Source: Anaeromicrobium sp.
Lineage (GTDB): Bacteria > Bacillota > Clostridia > Peptostreptococcales > Thermotaleaceae
DNA: 64,000 nt
Direction: 5' to 3'
NCBI RefSeq assembly: GCF_025210435.1
Contig: NZ_JAOART010000105.1
Location: 1-64,000, forward strand
In this document: positions 19,015 to 29,201 of the stretch, piece by piece
How positions within the stretch are numbered: the stretch's first letter is position 1
How the letters are laid out: each line of letters begins with the position of its first letter
The notes under the pieces: generated by a model
The model's input: the letters and a program-made list of their open reading frames with translations, nothing else
What the model was told of the DNA's origin: nothing
The model's database searches: none
Position numbers and translations under genes: made by a program

Positions 19015-20250
19015 ATGAATAATATAATAGTTCAAAAATATGGTGGAACATCTGTAGGTTCCATAGATAGAATAAAAAAAATTGCTAAAAAGGTAGTGAA
19101 ATTAAAGGCATCAGGTAAGAAAGTAGTAGTAACCGTATCTGCCATGGCCAAGACTACTGATGATCTTTTAAATAAGGCTAGACAAATAAATGAAAATCCT
19201 CCCGAGAGAGAATTAGATATGCTTTTATCCACTGGGGAGCAAATTTCCATCTCCCTACTTGCCATGGCCATAGAAAGTCTAGGAGAAAGGGTAATCTCCT
19301 TAACTGGGGGCCAAAGTGGAATCCTTACTGATTCTAACCATAAGAAGGCAAGAATAACTAATATAGATACAAAGAGAATAGAAAATGAATTAAGTGAGGA
19401 TAAAATAGTAATAGTAGCTGGTTTTCAAGGTATTAATAAAAACAATGATATTACCACATTAGGTAGGGGTGGTTCAGATACTACTGCTGTGGCTGTAGCT
19501 GCGGCCCTTAAGGCAGAAAAGTGTGAAATCTACACAGATGTGGATGGAGTTTATACAACAGACCCTAGAATAGTTAAAAATGCTCGATTATTAGATCAAA
19601 TTTCCTATGATGAAATGTTAGAATTGGCAAGTCTTGGAGCTAAAGTACTCCATTGTCGTTCTGTGGAAATTGCTAGAAAATATAAAATCCCTTTAGTAGT
19701 AAAATCAAGTTTTAATGATTCTAAGGGAACAGAAATTGTGGAGGTAAGTAAAATGGAAAAGGTTCAAGTTAGGGGTGTATCATTAGATAAGAATATAGCA
19801 AAATTATCCGTACTAGAAGTGCCAGACCGACCAGGAGTTGCATTCAAATTATTCTCTGAGCTATCTAAAAATCATATTCCCGTTGATATGATCATTCAAA
19901 ATATAAATAGGGATTTAGTAAATGATATTTCCTTTACAGTAAAAAAGGATGATTTAAAAAAGGCACTAGTTATCTGTGAAGAAATAGCCAATGAAGTTGG
20001 TGCTAGTAAAGTATTTACAGATAGTAATGTATGCAAATTATCTGTGGTAGGTACGGGCATATCAGGAAGTGCAGAAGTGGCTTCCACTTTCTTTGAGACT
20101 TTATATGAACTGGGTATTAATATTCAAATGATTAGTACTTCAGAAATTAAAATTTCCTGCATTATAGATGAAAAATGTGGAGAAAATGGCCTTTGTCACC
20201 TTCATGATAAGTTTAATTTCGATTTAGATGTGGAGCGTGAAGTTTGTTAA
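19015..20250 (+). CDS. lysC: Aspartate kinase
   Basis: First step of the aspartate family pathway. 411 residues, the size of monofunctional class II aspartokinases. Seen: N-terminal VQKYGGTSVGSIDRIKK, the GRGGSDTTAVAVAAAL phosphate-binding loop, EIYTDVDGVYTTDPR, and two ACT domains in the C-terminal third (about 265-400). An internal start for a beta subunit, as in Bacillus LysC, was not evident. It follows hom closely and ends at a strong terminator. The pairing with hom suggests threonine control, but lysine control cannot be excluded. Confidence 0.95.
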   Translation: MNNIIVQKYGGTSVGSIDRIKKIAKKVVKLKASGKKVVVTVSAMAKTTDDLLNKARQINENPPERELDMLLSTGEQISISLLAMAIESLGERVISLTGGQSGILTDSNHKKARITNIDTKRIENELSEDKIVIVAGFQGINKNNDITTLGRGGSDTTAVAVAAALKAEKCEIYTDVDGVYTTDPRIVKNARLLDQISYDEMLELASLGAKVLHCRSVEIARKYKIPLVVKSSFNDSKGTEIVEVSKMEKVQVRGVSLDKNIAKLSVLEVPDRPGVAFKLFSELSKNHIPVDMIIQNINRDLVNDISFTVKKDDLKKALVICEEIANEVGASKVFTDSNVCKLSVVGTGISGSAEVASTFFETLYELGINIQMISTSEIKISCIIDEKCGENGLCHLHDKFNFDLDVEREVC

Positions 20251-20296
20251 AAAAAGTTTAGGTTTAGAAATTTTATTTCTAAATCCTAAATTTTTT
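20251..20296 (+). terminator. Terminator after lysC
   Basis: TTTAGG-T-TTAGAAAT paired with ATTTCTAAAT-CCTAAA, followed by TTTTTT. It ends just before the stop of the convergent dinB and may serve both. Confidence 0.8.
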
Positions 20297-20298
20297 AA

Positions 20299-21516
20299 TC
20301 ATCTCAATAATTGTTTATCCTTTACCTTCAGCTTACTCTTTAATAAACTTCCCCTTGTAACCATATCTTGACCAAAGTCCTTTCTTATATTATCTAATAC
20401 CTTATCTAATTCCCTCTTTTTATGTACTTGTTCATCGTCAAATAGAGAGCACTGGACTAAATTATCCTTAGTTAAATCCCCAACTCTCACTCCTAAATAT
20501 CTAAGGGGTTCCCTTTTCCAACACTCATCGAACAACTTCTTTATCCCATCATATACAAGATCTGTACAATCCGTTTGATTAAATAACTTCTTTTGATGGG
20601 TATATCTTTTAAAATTATTATTTTTAATTTCTACACAGATTGACCTGCACTTATATTCCTTTTTCCTAAGCCTTATACATACATTTTCCGTTAAGGATAG
20701 TAATACCTTATGGGCATCCTCTTTGCTCTCTATGTCATAGGGCAATGTGGTAGAATTACCTATGCCCTTCACGTCATCATAATCATTAGCTTCCACCTTA
20801 GAATAATCTATTCCATTTGCAAAATTATATATGACCTTACCATGTTTTTTAAACATGATCTTTAGGGTAGGTAAATCATAATTGGCTAAATCGCCTATGG
20901 TATATACTCCTATGGATTTTAACTTTCCTTCACTGGCCCTTCCCACCATAAACAAATCTCTTATGGGTAGGGGCCATAGTTTTTCTTTAATTTCATGGGT
21001 ATAAAGGGTATGTACCCTATTAGGCTTTTGGAAATCAGAGGCCATTTTTGCCAATACCTTTTTATCTGATATGCCAATATTCACAGTAAACCCCAGTTTT
21101 TCATAGATATGCCTTTGTATTTCCACAGCCATATGCTCAGGTGACTTTCCACTTTTATTATTGGTCATATCCAAAAAGCATTCATCTATGGAATATACTT
21201 CCACATTATTAGCATATTCTTTTAAAATCTCTATCATATTCCTACTGTATTTATAATATACTTTAAAATTTGGAGGTACTACTATTAAATTGGGACATTT
21301 CTTAAAGGCATTGAAAAGACTTTCTCCCGTCTTAACTCCATATTTTTTAGCCAAAGAAGATTTAGCTAAAACCACCCCATGCCTCTTCTTAGGATCTCCC
21401 CCTACAGCCGATGGAATCTTCCTTATATCCCTCTCCTCACCATTTTTTAACCTCTCAGTGGCCTCCCAAGACAAAAATGCCGAATTCACATCCACATGAA
21501 ATATTAACTGTTTCAT
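20299..21516 (-). CDS. dinB: Y-family DNA polymerase (Pol IV type)
   Basis: Error-prone polymerase for translesion synthesis. About 405 residues. Seen: the palm aspartate FHVDVNSAFLSWEA at the N-terminus, the catalytic YSIDECFLDMT, a helix-hairpin-helix region LKSIGVYTIGDLANYDLPTL and a little-finger domain in the last third. No C-terminal beta-clamp motif of the plain QL-S/D-LF form is obvious, though QCSLFDDE around residue 370 may serve. The ATG at 21516 follows AAAGGGTGG at six bases. A good promoter lies upstream, and no clear LexA box overlaps it. Confidence 0.92.
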   Translation of the reverse strand: MKQLIFHVDVNSAFLSWEATERLKNGEERDIRKIPSAVGGDPKKRHGVVLAKSSLAKKYGVKTGESLFNAFKKCPNLIVVPPNFKVYYKYSRNMIEILKEYANNVEVYSIDECFLDMTNNKSGKSPEHMAVEIQRHIYEKLGFTVNIGISDKKVLAKMASDFQKPNRVHTLYTHEIKEKLWPLPIRDLFMVGRASEGKLKSIGVYTIGDLANYDLPTLKIMFKKHGKVIYNFANGIDYSKVEANDYDDVKGIGNSTTLPYDIESKEDAHKVLLSLTENVCIRLRKKEYKCRSICVEIKNNNFKRYTHQKKLFNQTDCTDLVYDGIKKLFDECWKREPLRYLGVRVGDLTKDNLVQCSLFDDEQVHKKRELDKVLDNIRKDFGQDMVTRGSLLKSKLKVKDKQLLR

Positions 21517-21553
21517 AAAATACCACCCTTTAAACAATAGTCTTCTTTAATAC

Positions 21554-21582
21554 ATTATAAACAGACGTACATTCTTTTTCAA
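21554..21582 (-). promoter_or_regulatory. Predicted promoter of dinB
   Basis: On the minus strand TTGAAA, 17 bases, TATAAT, 40 bases before the start codon. Confidence 0.6.
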
Positions 21583-21597
21583 ATTCTGTAGGTTCAT

Positions 21598-21634
21598 AAA
21601 AAAATATGGAGTACTTAAGTACTCCATATTTTTT
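21598..21634 (-). terminator. Terminator of the type IV pilus operon
   Basis: Perfect palindrome (AAAATATGGAGTACTTAAGT core and its mirror) with T-runs on both strands, directly after the stop of the last pilus-operon gene and before the dinB promoter. Confidence 0.85.
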
Positions 21635-21638
21635 ATGT

Positions 21639-24600
21639 TTATAGTATATCTGGTTCATCAACTACATTAATGGTTAACTCTATTGATCCTTTAGTTACAG
21701 ATTCCCATTCCTGATTATCAACTTTAATATTTTCAATCTTTGTTTTATATTTCGTACCATTTCCTCCATTGTCATCCTTAACAGATACCTTTATGAAGCA
21801 TATATACTCTCCCTTTTGTAAATTATCTGGGAAAGTAATTGTTTTAGAATTATTACTTGCCGAGTTCTCAATGGTACAGTTGCCCGTATATTTAATATCA
21901 TCTTTCGTTAATTTAATAGACTCCATATTAAACTTATCCATATGAGTACTAGATAAATCTATTTTTAACTTACTTAGATTTTTATTCAATTTTAACTTCA
22001 CTTTAGCAATGAACTTACCGTTTTTTATAATTTGAGTTTGAGAATTACCTTTACTATCCGTAATGGCTACCTCAGTAACAGAAGCTATTCCAGTAACCTT
22101 AAGCCTTGGGAATTCTTTTTGGTTATTTGTATAATCATCTATCTCCCTATACATTAACATGGATTTTTGCCGTTCACTAATTGTATATTCTTTGCCTTCA
22201 GATAATCTTATAGTAACTTTAAATTCTATTGGATTTGCATTATTCCCATTATAGGTAATATTATTAAGGGTTCCGTTAATAGTTCTTGAATTATTAGTTA
22301 CTATAGAATTATTTAGATTTTCATGACTAATTATTGTTACCCCTTGTGGGAACTCATCATTAAATCTTATATTTGTTATGGTACCATTTTGTATTAATGG
22401 ATTTTGGGTTGGGTTTATCTTATATGTTATTTCATAATCTGAATCGTTAATCTCTTTTATTGTCTTTTCTAAATTCAATGAGTCATAGTTTTTCACTTCA
22501 AAAGGCCCATATATGATTTCTTTTATTGAATCCTGATTACTATCTTCTGCTTTTACTGCTATATAATAACTTCCTGCTTCCTTGGGTATATCTATACCTG
22601 CTTTACCAGTGAATTTTCCCTTTGCAAATTGCCCTGGTGTTGTACTTTTAGAAGGATAGAACCAATCCTTTGGTACTCCATGTACACCATATGAACTATC
22701 ACTATTGGCATTACTTCTAAATGGACTCTTCTTATACTTCATTATAAATTCAGCATATCCACCCCAATTGAAATATTCTAAATGGATTGGGTAGTAAGTA
22801 TTTGCCTTTAACTCTAGTGCTTGGTTTGTTGTTGTAAAGTAGGTATATTGTGGGCGAAAACTATTAGAAATAGTTTTAGTTTCACCATTTACTGTAATAT
22901 AGCCCCTATTACCATCATCAGAACGAATACCAAAGTAGTAAGTTCCATCTGTAGGCACCTTTATATATCCCCAAAATTTCGATGCTTCCTTATAATCTCC
23001 ACCTATACCCATTTTGCTTAAAAATGCCGTATTTGTATCCCATATCCTATTAACTGTAGTACCATTATCTAGTCTATAAGGAGCTATACTCTTCCAACTT
23101 CCATAGGCTGACACACTAGAAGATACACCCATATCCTTATAATCTATCATTCCCATAGGATATTTATATACTAGATTTTCATTACTCCAACTATCCCTGT
23201 TACCATAATTGGGTAAATGATGGACTATATATCCTCTATGGGTAAGGCTTCCTCTCTTATCTAATATGATATCATCTTCTACATTTTTTCCATTTGCCAC
23301 TACAGATTTCCATCCATTAGTTGGCATAGTATTTGGAAACTGGGTTAATATCTGATATTTCAGAGTATGTGCTTCCTCGATTTCACTAGTAATATCTACG
23401 TGACTATTCCCCCTTAGTTCCTTAGGAGGGTTTAATATCTTATCTTCCCTCTTATCATTAGTGCTTGTTACAAATTGGTCAACTTGTCCTCTTCCGTCCG
23501 TCACCTTAACTGTAATTTTTCGCTCACTAATAATTTCTACATCTACACTTGCTTCTTCACTTTCATTTCCTGCCTTATCTATTGCCTTTGAATAGATTGT
23601 TGTTTTTCCTTGATTATCTAATGCTGTGATAACATCTCCCGATGTATAATCATTCCAAGTGCCATTACCAATTTTATATTGTAACTTGTCTATACCTGAA
23701 ACAAAATCTGAATTCTGTTGATCTCCATTATCTGTTAAGGTAAATGTTACACTAGTATCTGTACTAGTTGTGTTTATAGTTGGTTTATTTGGAGGTAATG
23801 AGTCTATACCCTTCCATTTAACATTTAACCTCGTATTTAGTCCATTTATTTCACTTTGACTCAATGCATAATTCCATGAGATGATTTCTCCAAATGCTCC
23901 ATGAAACGGGCTATTTGAGTCTATTATTGAATAATCCACAGGAGATATGGTGGACCCATTTACATATCCAACCCCTATAGGATCTCCATGGTCATGTTGT
24001 GGATCTACGTTATTTAGTTCACCCATCTTTGTTGGATTGCCCTCATCTTTATTCAAATAAGCAGTAAATTTATTAGATTTAGAGTCATGGACCATATAAG
24101 CCTTATATAGGGTATTAGGGTCTAACTGTCCCATATTAATTCTTTTATACTTGTGTCCATGAGACCATTCTCCATTATTATAGACCATGGCATACAAACT
24201 AGAATTATTTATTACTAAGTTGTATCCTCTACCGCTTCCACCTTGTTCGTAAATAACCTGTGTACCTGATAGATTATTTCCCGTTTTAAATACGAATGCA
24301 AAGGATTTTTCTTCTTCAAATTTATCATTTAATTCTTGGTGTGTAGAAATACTATACCCTACACTTCTTGTGGACATGTCTATTCCTGGATGACCATTTA
24401 TTAACTTATTGTTATATACAAAACCATATCCATTAGAAGCACTATTATTGTGGCCTGCACTATCATTCCACTGAGTTATTGTGTTATTACTAGGTTTTTC
24501 TGAATCAAGTCCATTTCCATCAATATCAAAGGTATCTAAATGTAGAACCTTACTTCTATCCTTATCTGAACTACCTACAATAGTTATGATCAAGTTAGCT

Positions 24601-25571
24601 CTATCATTATTTCCTGAACCAAAATTAGTAGTATAATTAAAAATATCTTGTATAGTTTGCCCTTCGTCCAAGTCTTGAATTTCTTTTAAATCATTTTTCA
24701 AATAATAATCAAATTTTCCATTTTTATGTATAACTAATGTACCATACTTGGAGCTTACCCTTAAATAATCCTTACTACCAAAGGATATATTCCTTATATC
24801 TATTAATCCAGTTTTTCCTGAACCATCATTAGATAAAACATTTCCTGAAATAACTACCATACCTTTTCCAGTACCATATATGGCTCCATTATTCGTAATA
24901 TTATATATTTTTTTAGTAATCTTTCTTTTTAAATCTAATTGGTTTGCTTGATTTCCATGTAAAGCATATATTTCACCATTTAAACTTGACATGCCATAAG
25001 TATTTGCTGGCAAATTCATTATTCTCGTGGTTTTTTTATTTGTTAGATCAATTTTAACTAGTCCATTCCACTTACTAGCTAAATAAAGTTCTCCATTATG
25101 AAAAATCAAATCTCCAGCTGATTGATATCCTAGATTATTTATTACCGTTTCTATTTGCCCTGTTTTATAATCATAGGCCATTAATTTTCTATTAGCATTG
25201 TTTACATAATAGAACTTATTATCCCTTTCCACAAGGGAGTTTACAGTAGCATGTAAGTTTTTTATTTCCCTTCTATTTCTATTATCAATGTTCTCGTATA
25301 ACCTTCCACTATAGGTTACACCATACAAAATCCCCTCATAATTTTCAATATCATGCCATGTGGAACCTGTATTTACCACAAATTTAGATTTACCATCTGG
25401 AGTCATTTCCCATAGTTGACCATTTGAATAGGCAGATATGAATTTGCTAGCTGAGTCTTCTTGTACAAAATACTCTTCATCCACCGCCAGCCTACCATTA
25501 GCCATTGCCACATTAGGCATTAATGAAATCATGATCATAAAAATCATAATCCAACTTATTAATCGTTTCAT
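21639..25571 (-). CDS. Large secreted protein with PA14 and lectin-like domains, pilus-associated
   Basis: Last gene of the pilus operon, 1310 residues. A signal peptide (about 1-25, KRLISWIMIF to AMANG) is clear. Residues about 45-260 look like repeated beta-propeller blades (short repeats with LYxAS-x-WNGLVKIDL type). About 340-590 resembles a LamG/concanavalin-type domain (ITQWNDSAGH, FAFVFKTGN). About 600-690 is an Ig-like segment (FTLTDNGD, IYSKAIDKAGNES). About 780-960 resembles PA14 (YYFGIRSDDGNRGYITVNG, YPIHLEYFNWGGYAEFIMKY), a carbohydrate-binding fold. The C-terminal 300 residues are beta-rich repeats. There is no LPXTG anchor and no class III signal, so it is secreted through Sec and may sit on the minor-pilin tip. 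An adhesin role is inference. Confidence 0.8.
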   Translation of the reverse strand: MKRLISWIMIFMIMISLMPNVAMANGRLAVDEEYFVQEDSASKFISAYSNGQLWEMTPDGKSKFVVNTGSTWHDIENYEGILYGVTYSGRLYENIDNRNRREIKNLHATVNSLVERDNKFYYVNNANRKLMAYDYKTGQIETVINNLGYQSAGDLIFHNGELYLASKWNGLVKIDLTNKKTTRIMNLPANTYGMSSLNGEIYALHGNQANQLDLKRKITKKIYNITNNGAIYGTGKGMVVISGNVLSNDGSGKTGLIDIRNISFGSKDYLRVSSKYGTLVIHKNGKFDYYLKNDLKEIQDLDEGQTIQDIFNYTTNFGSGNNDRANLIITIVGSSDKDRSKVLHLDTFDIDGNGLDSEKPSNNTITQWNDSAGHNNSASNGYGFVYNNKLINGHPGIDMSTRSVGYSISTHQELNDKFEEEKSFAFVFKTGNNLSGTQVIYEQGGSGRGYNLVINNSSLYAMVYNNGEWSHGHKYKRINMGQLDPNTLYKAYMVHDSKSNKFTAYLNKDEGNPTKMGELNNVDPQHDHGDPIGVGYVNGSTISPVDYSIIDSNSPFHGAFGEIISWNYALSQSEINGLNTRLNVKWKGIDSLPPNKPTINTTSTDTSVTFTLTDNGDQQNSDFVSGIDKLQYKIGNGTWNDYTSGDVITALDNQGKTTIYSKAIDKAGNESEEASVDVEIISERKITVKVTDGRGQVDQFVTSTNDKREDKILNPPKELRGNSHVDITSEIEEAHTLKYQILTQFPNTMPTNGWKSVVANGKNVEDDIILDKRGSLTHRGYIVHHLPNYGNRDSWSNENLVYKYPMGMIDYKDMGVSSSVSAYGSWKSIAPYRLDNGTTVNRIWDTNTAFLSKMGIGGDYKEASKFWGYIKVPTDGTYYFGIRSDDGNRGYITVNGETKTISNSFRPQYTYFTTTNQALELKANTYYPIHLEYFNWGGYAEFIMKYKKSPFRSNANSDSSYGVHGVPKDWFYPSKSTTPGQFAKGKFTGKAGIDIPKEAGSYYIAVKAEDSNQDSIKEIIYGPFEVKNYDSLNLEKTIKEINDSDYEITYKINPTQNPLIQNGTITNIRFNDEFPQGVTIISHENLNNSIVTNNSRTINGTLNNITYNGNNANPIEFKVTIRLSEGKEYTISERQKSMLMYREIDDYTNNQKEFPRLKVTGIASVTEVAITDSKGNSQTQIIKNGKFIAKVKLKLNKNLSKLKIDLSSTHMDKFNMESIKLTKDDIKYTGNCTIENSASNNSKTITFPDNLQKGEYICFIKVSVKDDNGGNGTKYKTKIENIKVDNQEWESVTKGSIELTINVVDEPDIL

Positions 25572-25603
25572 CCTATCCCTCCTTTTTAAATATACCTGAT
25601 CTT

Positions 25604-26056
25604 TTAATTTCCATTTCTAAAGTAAATATTGTTTTTCAATGAAACCTTAGCATCATTTATTTCACTTGTTATAGTAATAGTAACACCATTCCCATTACCT
25701 GAAACATGAAAGTCTGTGATATTTCTAGCAATAACTTCTGATGTATCCCTACGACTTATGCTTTGATCATCCTTATCATAGTCATATGTAATCGATTTAG
25801 CATCGCTTATTTTAAGAACTACTCTATTATTTTCATTACGTACTAACCCTTGTCCACCAATAATATCTCCAATAATTATGTTCATGGCAGCTTGCGCATT
25901 ATTTTGTGCTTGAATATGATCATCTGCCCTATTGAATGTCTTTAAATTGGAGATGAAAAATGAAAAAATAGCAGTTATTATAACACCCATAATTCCTATT
26001 ACAATTAGTAATTCTATTAATGTAAATCCCTTATTGTTGTGCTTCTTATATTTCAT
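25604..26056 (-). CDS. Type IV minor prepilin (PilW/PilE-like)
   Basis: A small protein of 150 residues with a short basic leader KYKKHNNKG, the class III cleavage site G|FTLIEL and the Glu5-containing hydrophobic helix LLIVIGIMGVIITAIFSFF. The rest is a small beta domain (about 60-150). PilD would cleave after the glycine. It lies between the large surface protein and the PilX-like protein, so it is part of a minor-pilin group that probably caps and initiates the pilus. The exact class (PilW, GspJ or other) cannot be fixed. Confidence 0.85.
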   Translation of the reverse strand: MKYKKHNNKGFTLIELLIVIGIMGVIITAIFSFFISNLKTFNRADDHIQAQNNAQAAMNIIIGDIIGGQGLVRNENNRVVLKISDAKSITYDYDKDDQSISRRDTSEVIARNITDFHVSGNGNGVTITITSEINDAKVSLKNNIYFRNGN

Positions 26057-26099
26057 CTTTTAAAAACACGCTCCTAGTTATGGGGACTATTTATAAAAA

Positions 26100-28487
26100 T
26101 CATTTTACTTGCTCCCAATGTACATTTATAATATCTTCATATTTCAGGTAAGACTTTGTATCATCTACTCCTGCCTCTGATTGGAAAAGGAAATTTATTG
26201 ACTTCCCATTATTTTTAAATTTATCCTTTAAGTTATGCTTTTTAACTCCACTTTTATCCGTCGTTCCATCTAGTGTATATACTGTTTGCCATATGTATTT
26301 TTCTGTTGTTGGAGGGTCTGTTATGGTATTTGTTATGGTCTTAGGATTATTATCTTGTATATAAATATTTCCTTTTGCTACGATAGTTCCTGTATAGTTT
26401 AATTTTCCTGTTATATATACATCTCCTTTTGTAACTATAATCCCCTTTAAATTACCATCATTAACGTGTATACAATTATCTGTCCCTACTCCAGGATCAT
26501 TTCCACCAGGGCCTTTAATGGCTATATGTTCATTAGAAAGATTATTCACCAAAACTACCTCTTTAATATTACCATCCTTATCTCTTATAATGTTTCTAAA
26601 GTTTTCGCTAAAGTTAAATCTATCAGTAATAGATACTATTTCTTCCAATTCTGATTTCAATTCTTCGGATACCTCTTCTTGGCCTAGTTTATATGGAAAT
26701 ATAGGATCTGACATTTTATTTATACTATATCTATAATCATTATATTTTCTAATCAGCACCTTTGAATTTCCCCCTAATTCCTTGCCCTCACTTATATTTC
26801 CTCCACTTATGATAGCTCCTGTATTATGCTTCACATTTACAAGGGTAATTCCACTACTTCCTCCAAGATTTAAATCACCTTTATAATCCTCATTATAATA
26901 ACTAAAATATTTACTCTTCTCTATTGAATCTAACTGATTACTTCTAATCAATACTAAGGGTTCATAATTTTCAAGTTCAATATTATCAGGTTTAAATTTT
27001 ATGTCTCGTTCACCAGAAGTAGGATCATTTGAATATGTAACTGAACCATCATCTTTTAAATATTCTCCATATGCTCTATAATTTCCCTTTATAGAAAGAC
27101 TTTCTCCTGTTTGATAATCAAAAGAATTTCCCTCTGAATCCTTTAAATTATTAATATAAACAGTACCTCCAATGTATATACCCTTTTCATATAAACTGGT
27201 TTCGCCCTTATCTCCATCAATTGTTAGTGAGGAGCCTTTTCCAATATCAGGACTATTTATAACTATACTACTACTTTCATTATGTTTCTTACTATGACTT
27301 CCATCTGAAAAGCCATAATAACTGCCATTTATGGATATTCTAGCATTTTCTCCATTTAATTCTATATCATCTTCCGTATTTAATGAACCGTTTTTTATGG
27401 ATATATTGGTATCCTTTGTACCTTCTTGGGCAACTAAACTATTACAATATACATCTCCATTATTTATTTCAATAGAGGAGTTATCATAATTTGTATGAAT
27501 ATAACTACTAGTAGCCACATTTCCATTAATTGTTAAATGTCCCTCTTCTTTCTGTCCATCTTTTCCTTTTCCTACAACTATGCCACCAAACTCTCTAGAT
27601 TTTTTCTTGTCTTCTGGCTTTGTTCCATATGCATATATATTTCCATCAATAGTAACATCCCCTGTACCTGTCACATATAAATTTGATTCTGTAGTAATAG
27701 CATTTTTCCATAATATATTTTCATTTAATTTTGCTTTCACATTTTTAACATAGTAAGGAGCATTGTATGGAGGTATTTCTATTGTAAATGTGCCTTTTAT
27801 TTCTTTTACGATATTTTTATGAGTAAAAGTAGATTTTAAAGTTATTTCATAAGGCTTTACTGTTTCTTTTCCATGTATTTTTTCCATTTTAATAGCAGAG
27901 GATGGTTCTCCAGTAATTGAATTTACAGTAATTGGATCATTTTGAATATTATATTTTTCAACATTTCCGTCTTTATTAACTCTAAGTTGTTTATTATCTA
28001 TATCTTTATCTACCGTACCATAATTATGATAATTTTTATTTGCCTTATCTAATTTACCTTCTAAACTCCCATTTATATATTTTGCAAATCCTAGTCTAAA
28101 CCATTCTTCAATTACAGGTTTTATTTTTTCCTTATTAACTTCCTCGTAACCATCAGTTCCATTAATAAAGATACTAGCTTCTGCCTTTGGATCACTTTCT
28201 TCCTTTTTTCTTTCCTCTTTTATAAAATTTTCTAATTTATTTTTTACCTCTGTATTACCTGCTTCAATAGCCTTTTCTACATCTTTACCTATAACTGCAT
28301 AGGCCTCTTCAAGTCCGGCCTCTGCTAAGTAAAAGGATGTTTTTACATTTTTGTCTACTATTTGCCTCCTAAAATTCACAACACTTAGTGATATCATGGC
28401 AGTCCCTAACATACTAAGTATAGATAGAACTACCATTACTAGAAGAAGGGTTGACCCTCTTTTCGATTTTAAAATCTTTATAATCAT
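26100..28487 (-). CDS. Large PilX-like minor pilin with beta-helix body
   Basis: About 795 residues, far longer than ordinary PilX (about 200). The N-terminus KSKRGSTLLLVMVVLSILSM resembles PilX/GspK: a basic leader, glycine, then a membrane helix without the usual Glu5, followed by AEAGLEEA. Residues about 240-480 and 640-720 consist of short strands rich in N, G and I (ITVNSITG, LTINGNVATSSY, INNGDVYCN) typical of a right-handed beta-helix or bactofilin-like fold. The ATG at 28487 has AAGGAG eight bases upstream; the GTG at 28496 overlaps that site. It is 13 bases after the preceding minor prepilin gene. It probably forms the pilus tip complex. Confidence 0.75.
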   Translation of the reverse strand: MIIKILKSKRGSTLLLVMVVLSILSMLGTAMISLSVVNFRRQIVDKNVKTSFYLAEAGLEEAYAVIGKDVEKAIEAGNTEVKNKLENFIKEERKKEESDPKAEASIFINGTDGYEEVNKEKIKPVIEEWFRLGFAKYINGSLEGKLDKANKNYHNYGTVDKDIDNKQLRVNKDGNVEKYNIQNDPITVNSITGEPSSAIKMEKIHGKETVKPYEITLKSTFTHKNIVKEIKGTFTIEIPPYNAPYYVKNVKAKLNENILWKNAITTESNLYVTGTGDVTIDGNIYAYGTKPEDKKKSREFGGIVVGKGKDGQKEEGHLTINGNVATSSYIHTNYDNSSIEINNGDVYCNSLVAQEGTKDTNISIKNGSLNTEDDIELNGENARISINGSYYGFSDGSHSKKHNESSSIVINSPDIGKGSSLTIDGDKGETSLYEKGIYIGGTVYINNLKDSEGNSFDYQTGESLSIKGNYRAYGEYLKDDGSVTYSNDPTSGERDIKFKPDNIELENYEPLVLIRSNQLDSIEKSKYFSYYNEDYKGDLNLGGSSGITLVNVKHNTGAIISGGNISEGKELGGNSKVLIRKYNDYRYSINKMSDPIFPYKLGQEEVSEELKSELEEIVSITDRFNFSENFRNIIRDKDGNIKEVVLVNNLSNEHIAIKGPGGNDPGVGTDNCIHVNDGNLKGIIVTKGDVYITGKLNYTGTIVAKGNIYIQDNNPKTITNTITDPPTTEKYIWQTVYTLDGTTDKSGVKKHNLKDKFKNNGKSINFLFQSEAGVDDTKSYLKYEDIINVHWEQVK

Positions 28488-28499
28488 ATAAGGCACTCC

Positions 28500-29186
28500 T
28501 TATTTAATCGTTTCAAAGGTTACTAACTCAGCTAAAGCATTACTGTTACTTCCCTTTGTTACAGTTATTTTGATCTTACAAACCCTATTTTGGTTTAGCT
28601 CTATACTTTCACTACCATCATAAATATTGGAATAAATATATACTTCTCCATCTGTAACATCTATACTAACCTTATTGTTTTTTGATTCAGAATAAACTTT
28701 ATATATATTTACTCTTTTTTTTGATTTGTTAGAAACTTTAAAAGTTTTTTCCATAGGTTCATCACATTCTATTTTTATATTTGTTGACTTTGTTTTATTT
28801 TCAATAGTTATAGTGTGACCATCCATATGCTGAGATGCCTTAATAATTCTATCAAACTCAGAATCATCCTTTATACTTCCAACATTATTTTTATAGGATT
28901 TATCATTTTCATCTTTGTACTCAGAAATAGTTCTTATTATTTTAAAAGGCTTTTCTTCATATGTTTTCGTTGGTTCATCTATAATGTTACTAATATTATT
29001 CATTGATTCTTCCATATATTTTTGAGCCAATTGATTTGCAATGAGCCTGTCCTCTGCATTTACGTTATTTTTAACACCCGATACAAATAAGGTTGCCAAT
29101 GGAGTTACGATAATGCCTAATATAGCTAGACTAACCACAATTTCTATTAAGGTCAATCCTTCATTTTTCTTTATGATTTTCATCAT
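28500..29186 (-). CDS. Type IV minor prepilin (PilV-like)
   Basis: 228 residues. Leader KIIKKNEG followed by LTLIEIVVSLAILGIIVTPL, a class III prepilin signal with Glu5 and a leucine in place of phenylalanine at +1. Helix then AEDRLIANQLAQKYMEES, as in PilV/GspI proteins. The remaining 150 residues are an uncharacterised beta domain. GGAGG lies seven bases before the first of two ATG codons. It is between the PilO-like gene and the large PilX-like gene and should belong to the priming minor-pilin set. Confidence 0.85.
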   Translation of the reverse strand: MMKIIKKNEGLTLIEIVVSLAILGIIVTPLATLFVSGVKNNVNAEDRLIANQLAQKYMEESMNNISNIIDEPTKTYEEKPFKIIRTISEYKDENDKSYKNNVGSIKDDSEFDRIIKASQHMDGHTITIENKTKSTNIKIECDEPMEKTFKVSNKSKKRVNIYKVYSESKNNKVSIDVTDGEVYIYSNIYDGSESIELNQNRVCKIKITVTKGSNSNALAELVTFETIK

Positions 29187-29201
29187 CTTAATTCCTCCAG
29201 C

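Noticed and set aside
21554..21582. LexA box in the dinB promoter
   Set aside because: The spacer holds GAATGTACGTCTG, which does not fit the Gram-positive LexA consensus GAACN4GTTC.
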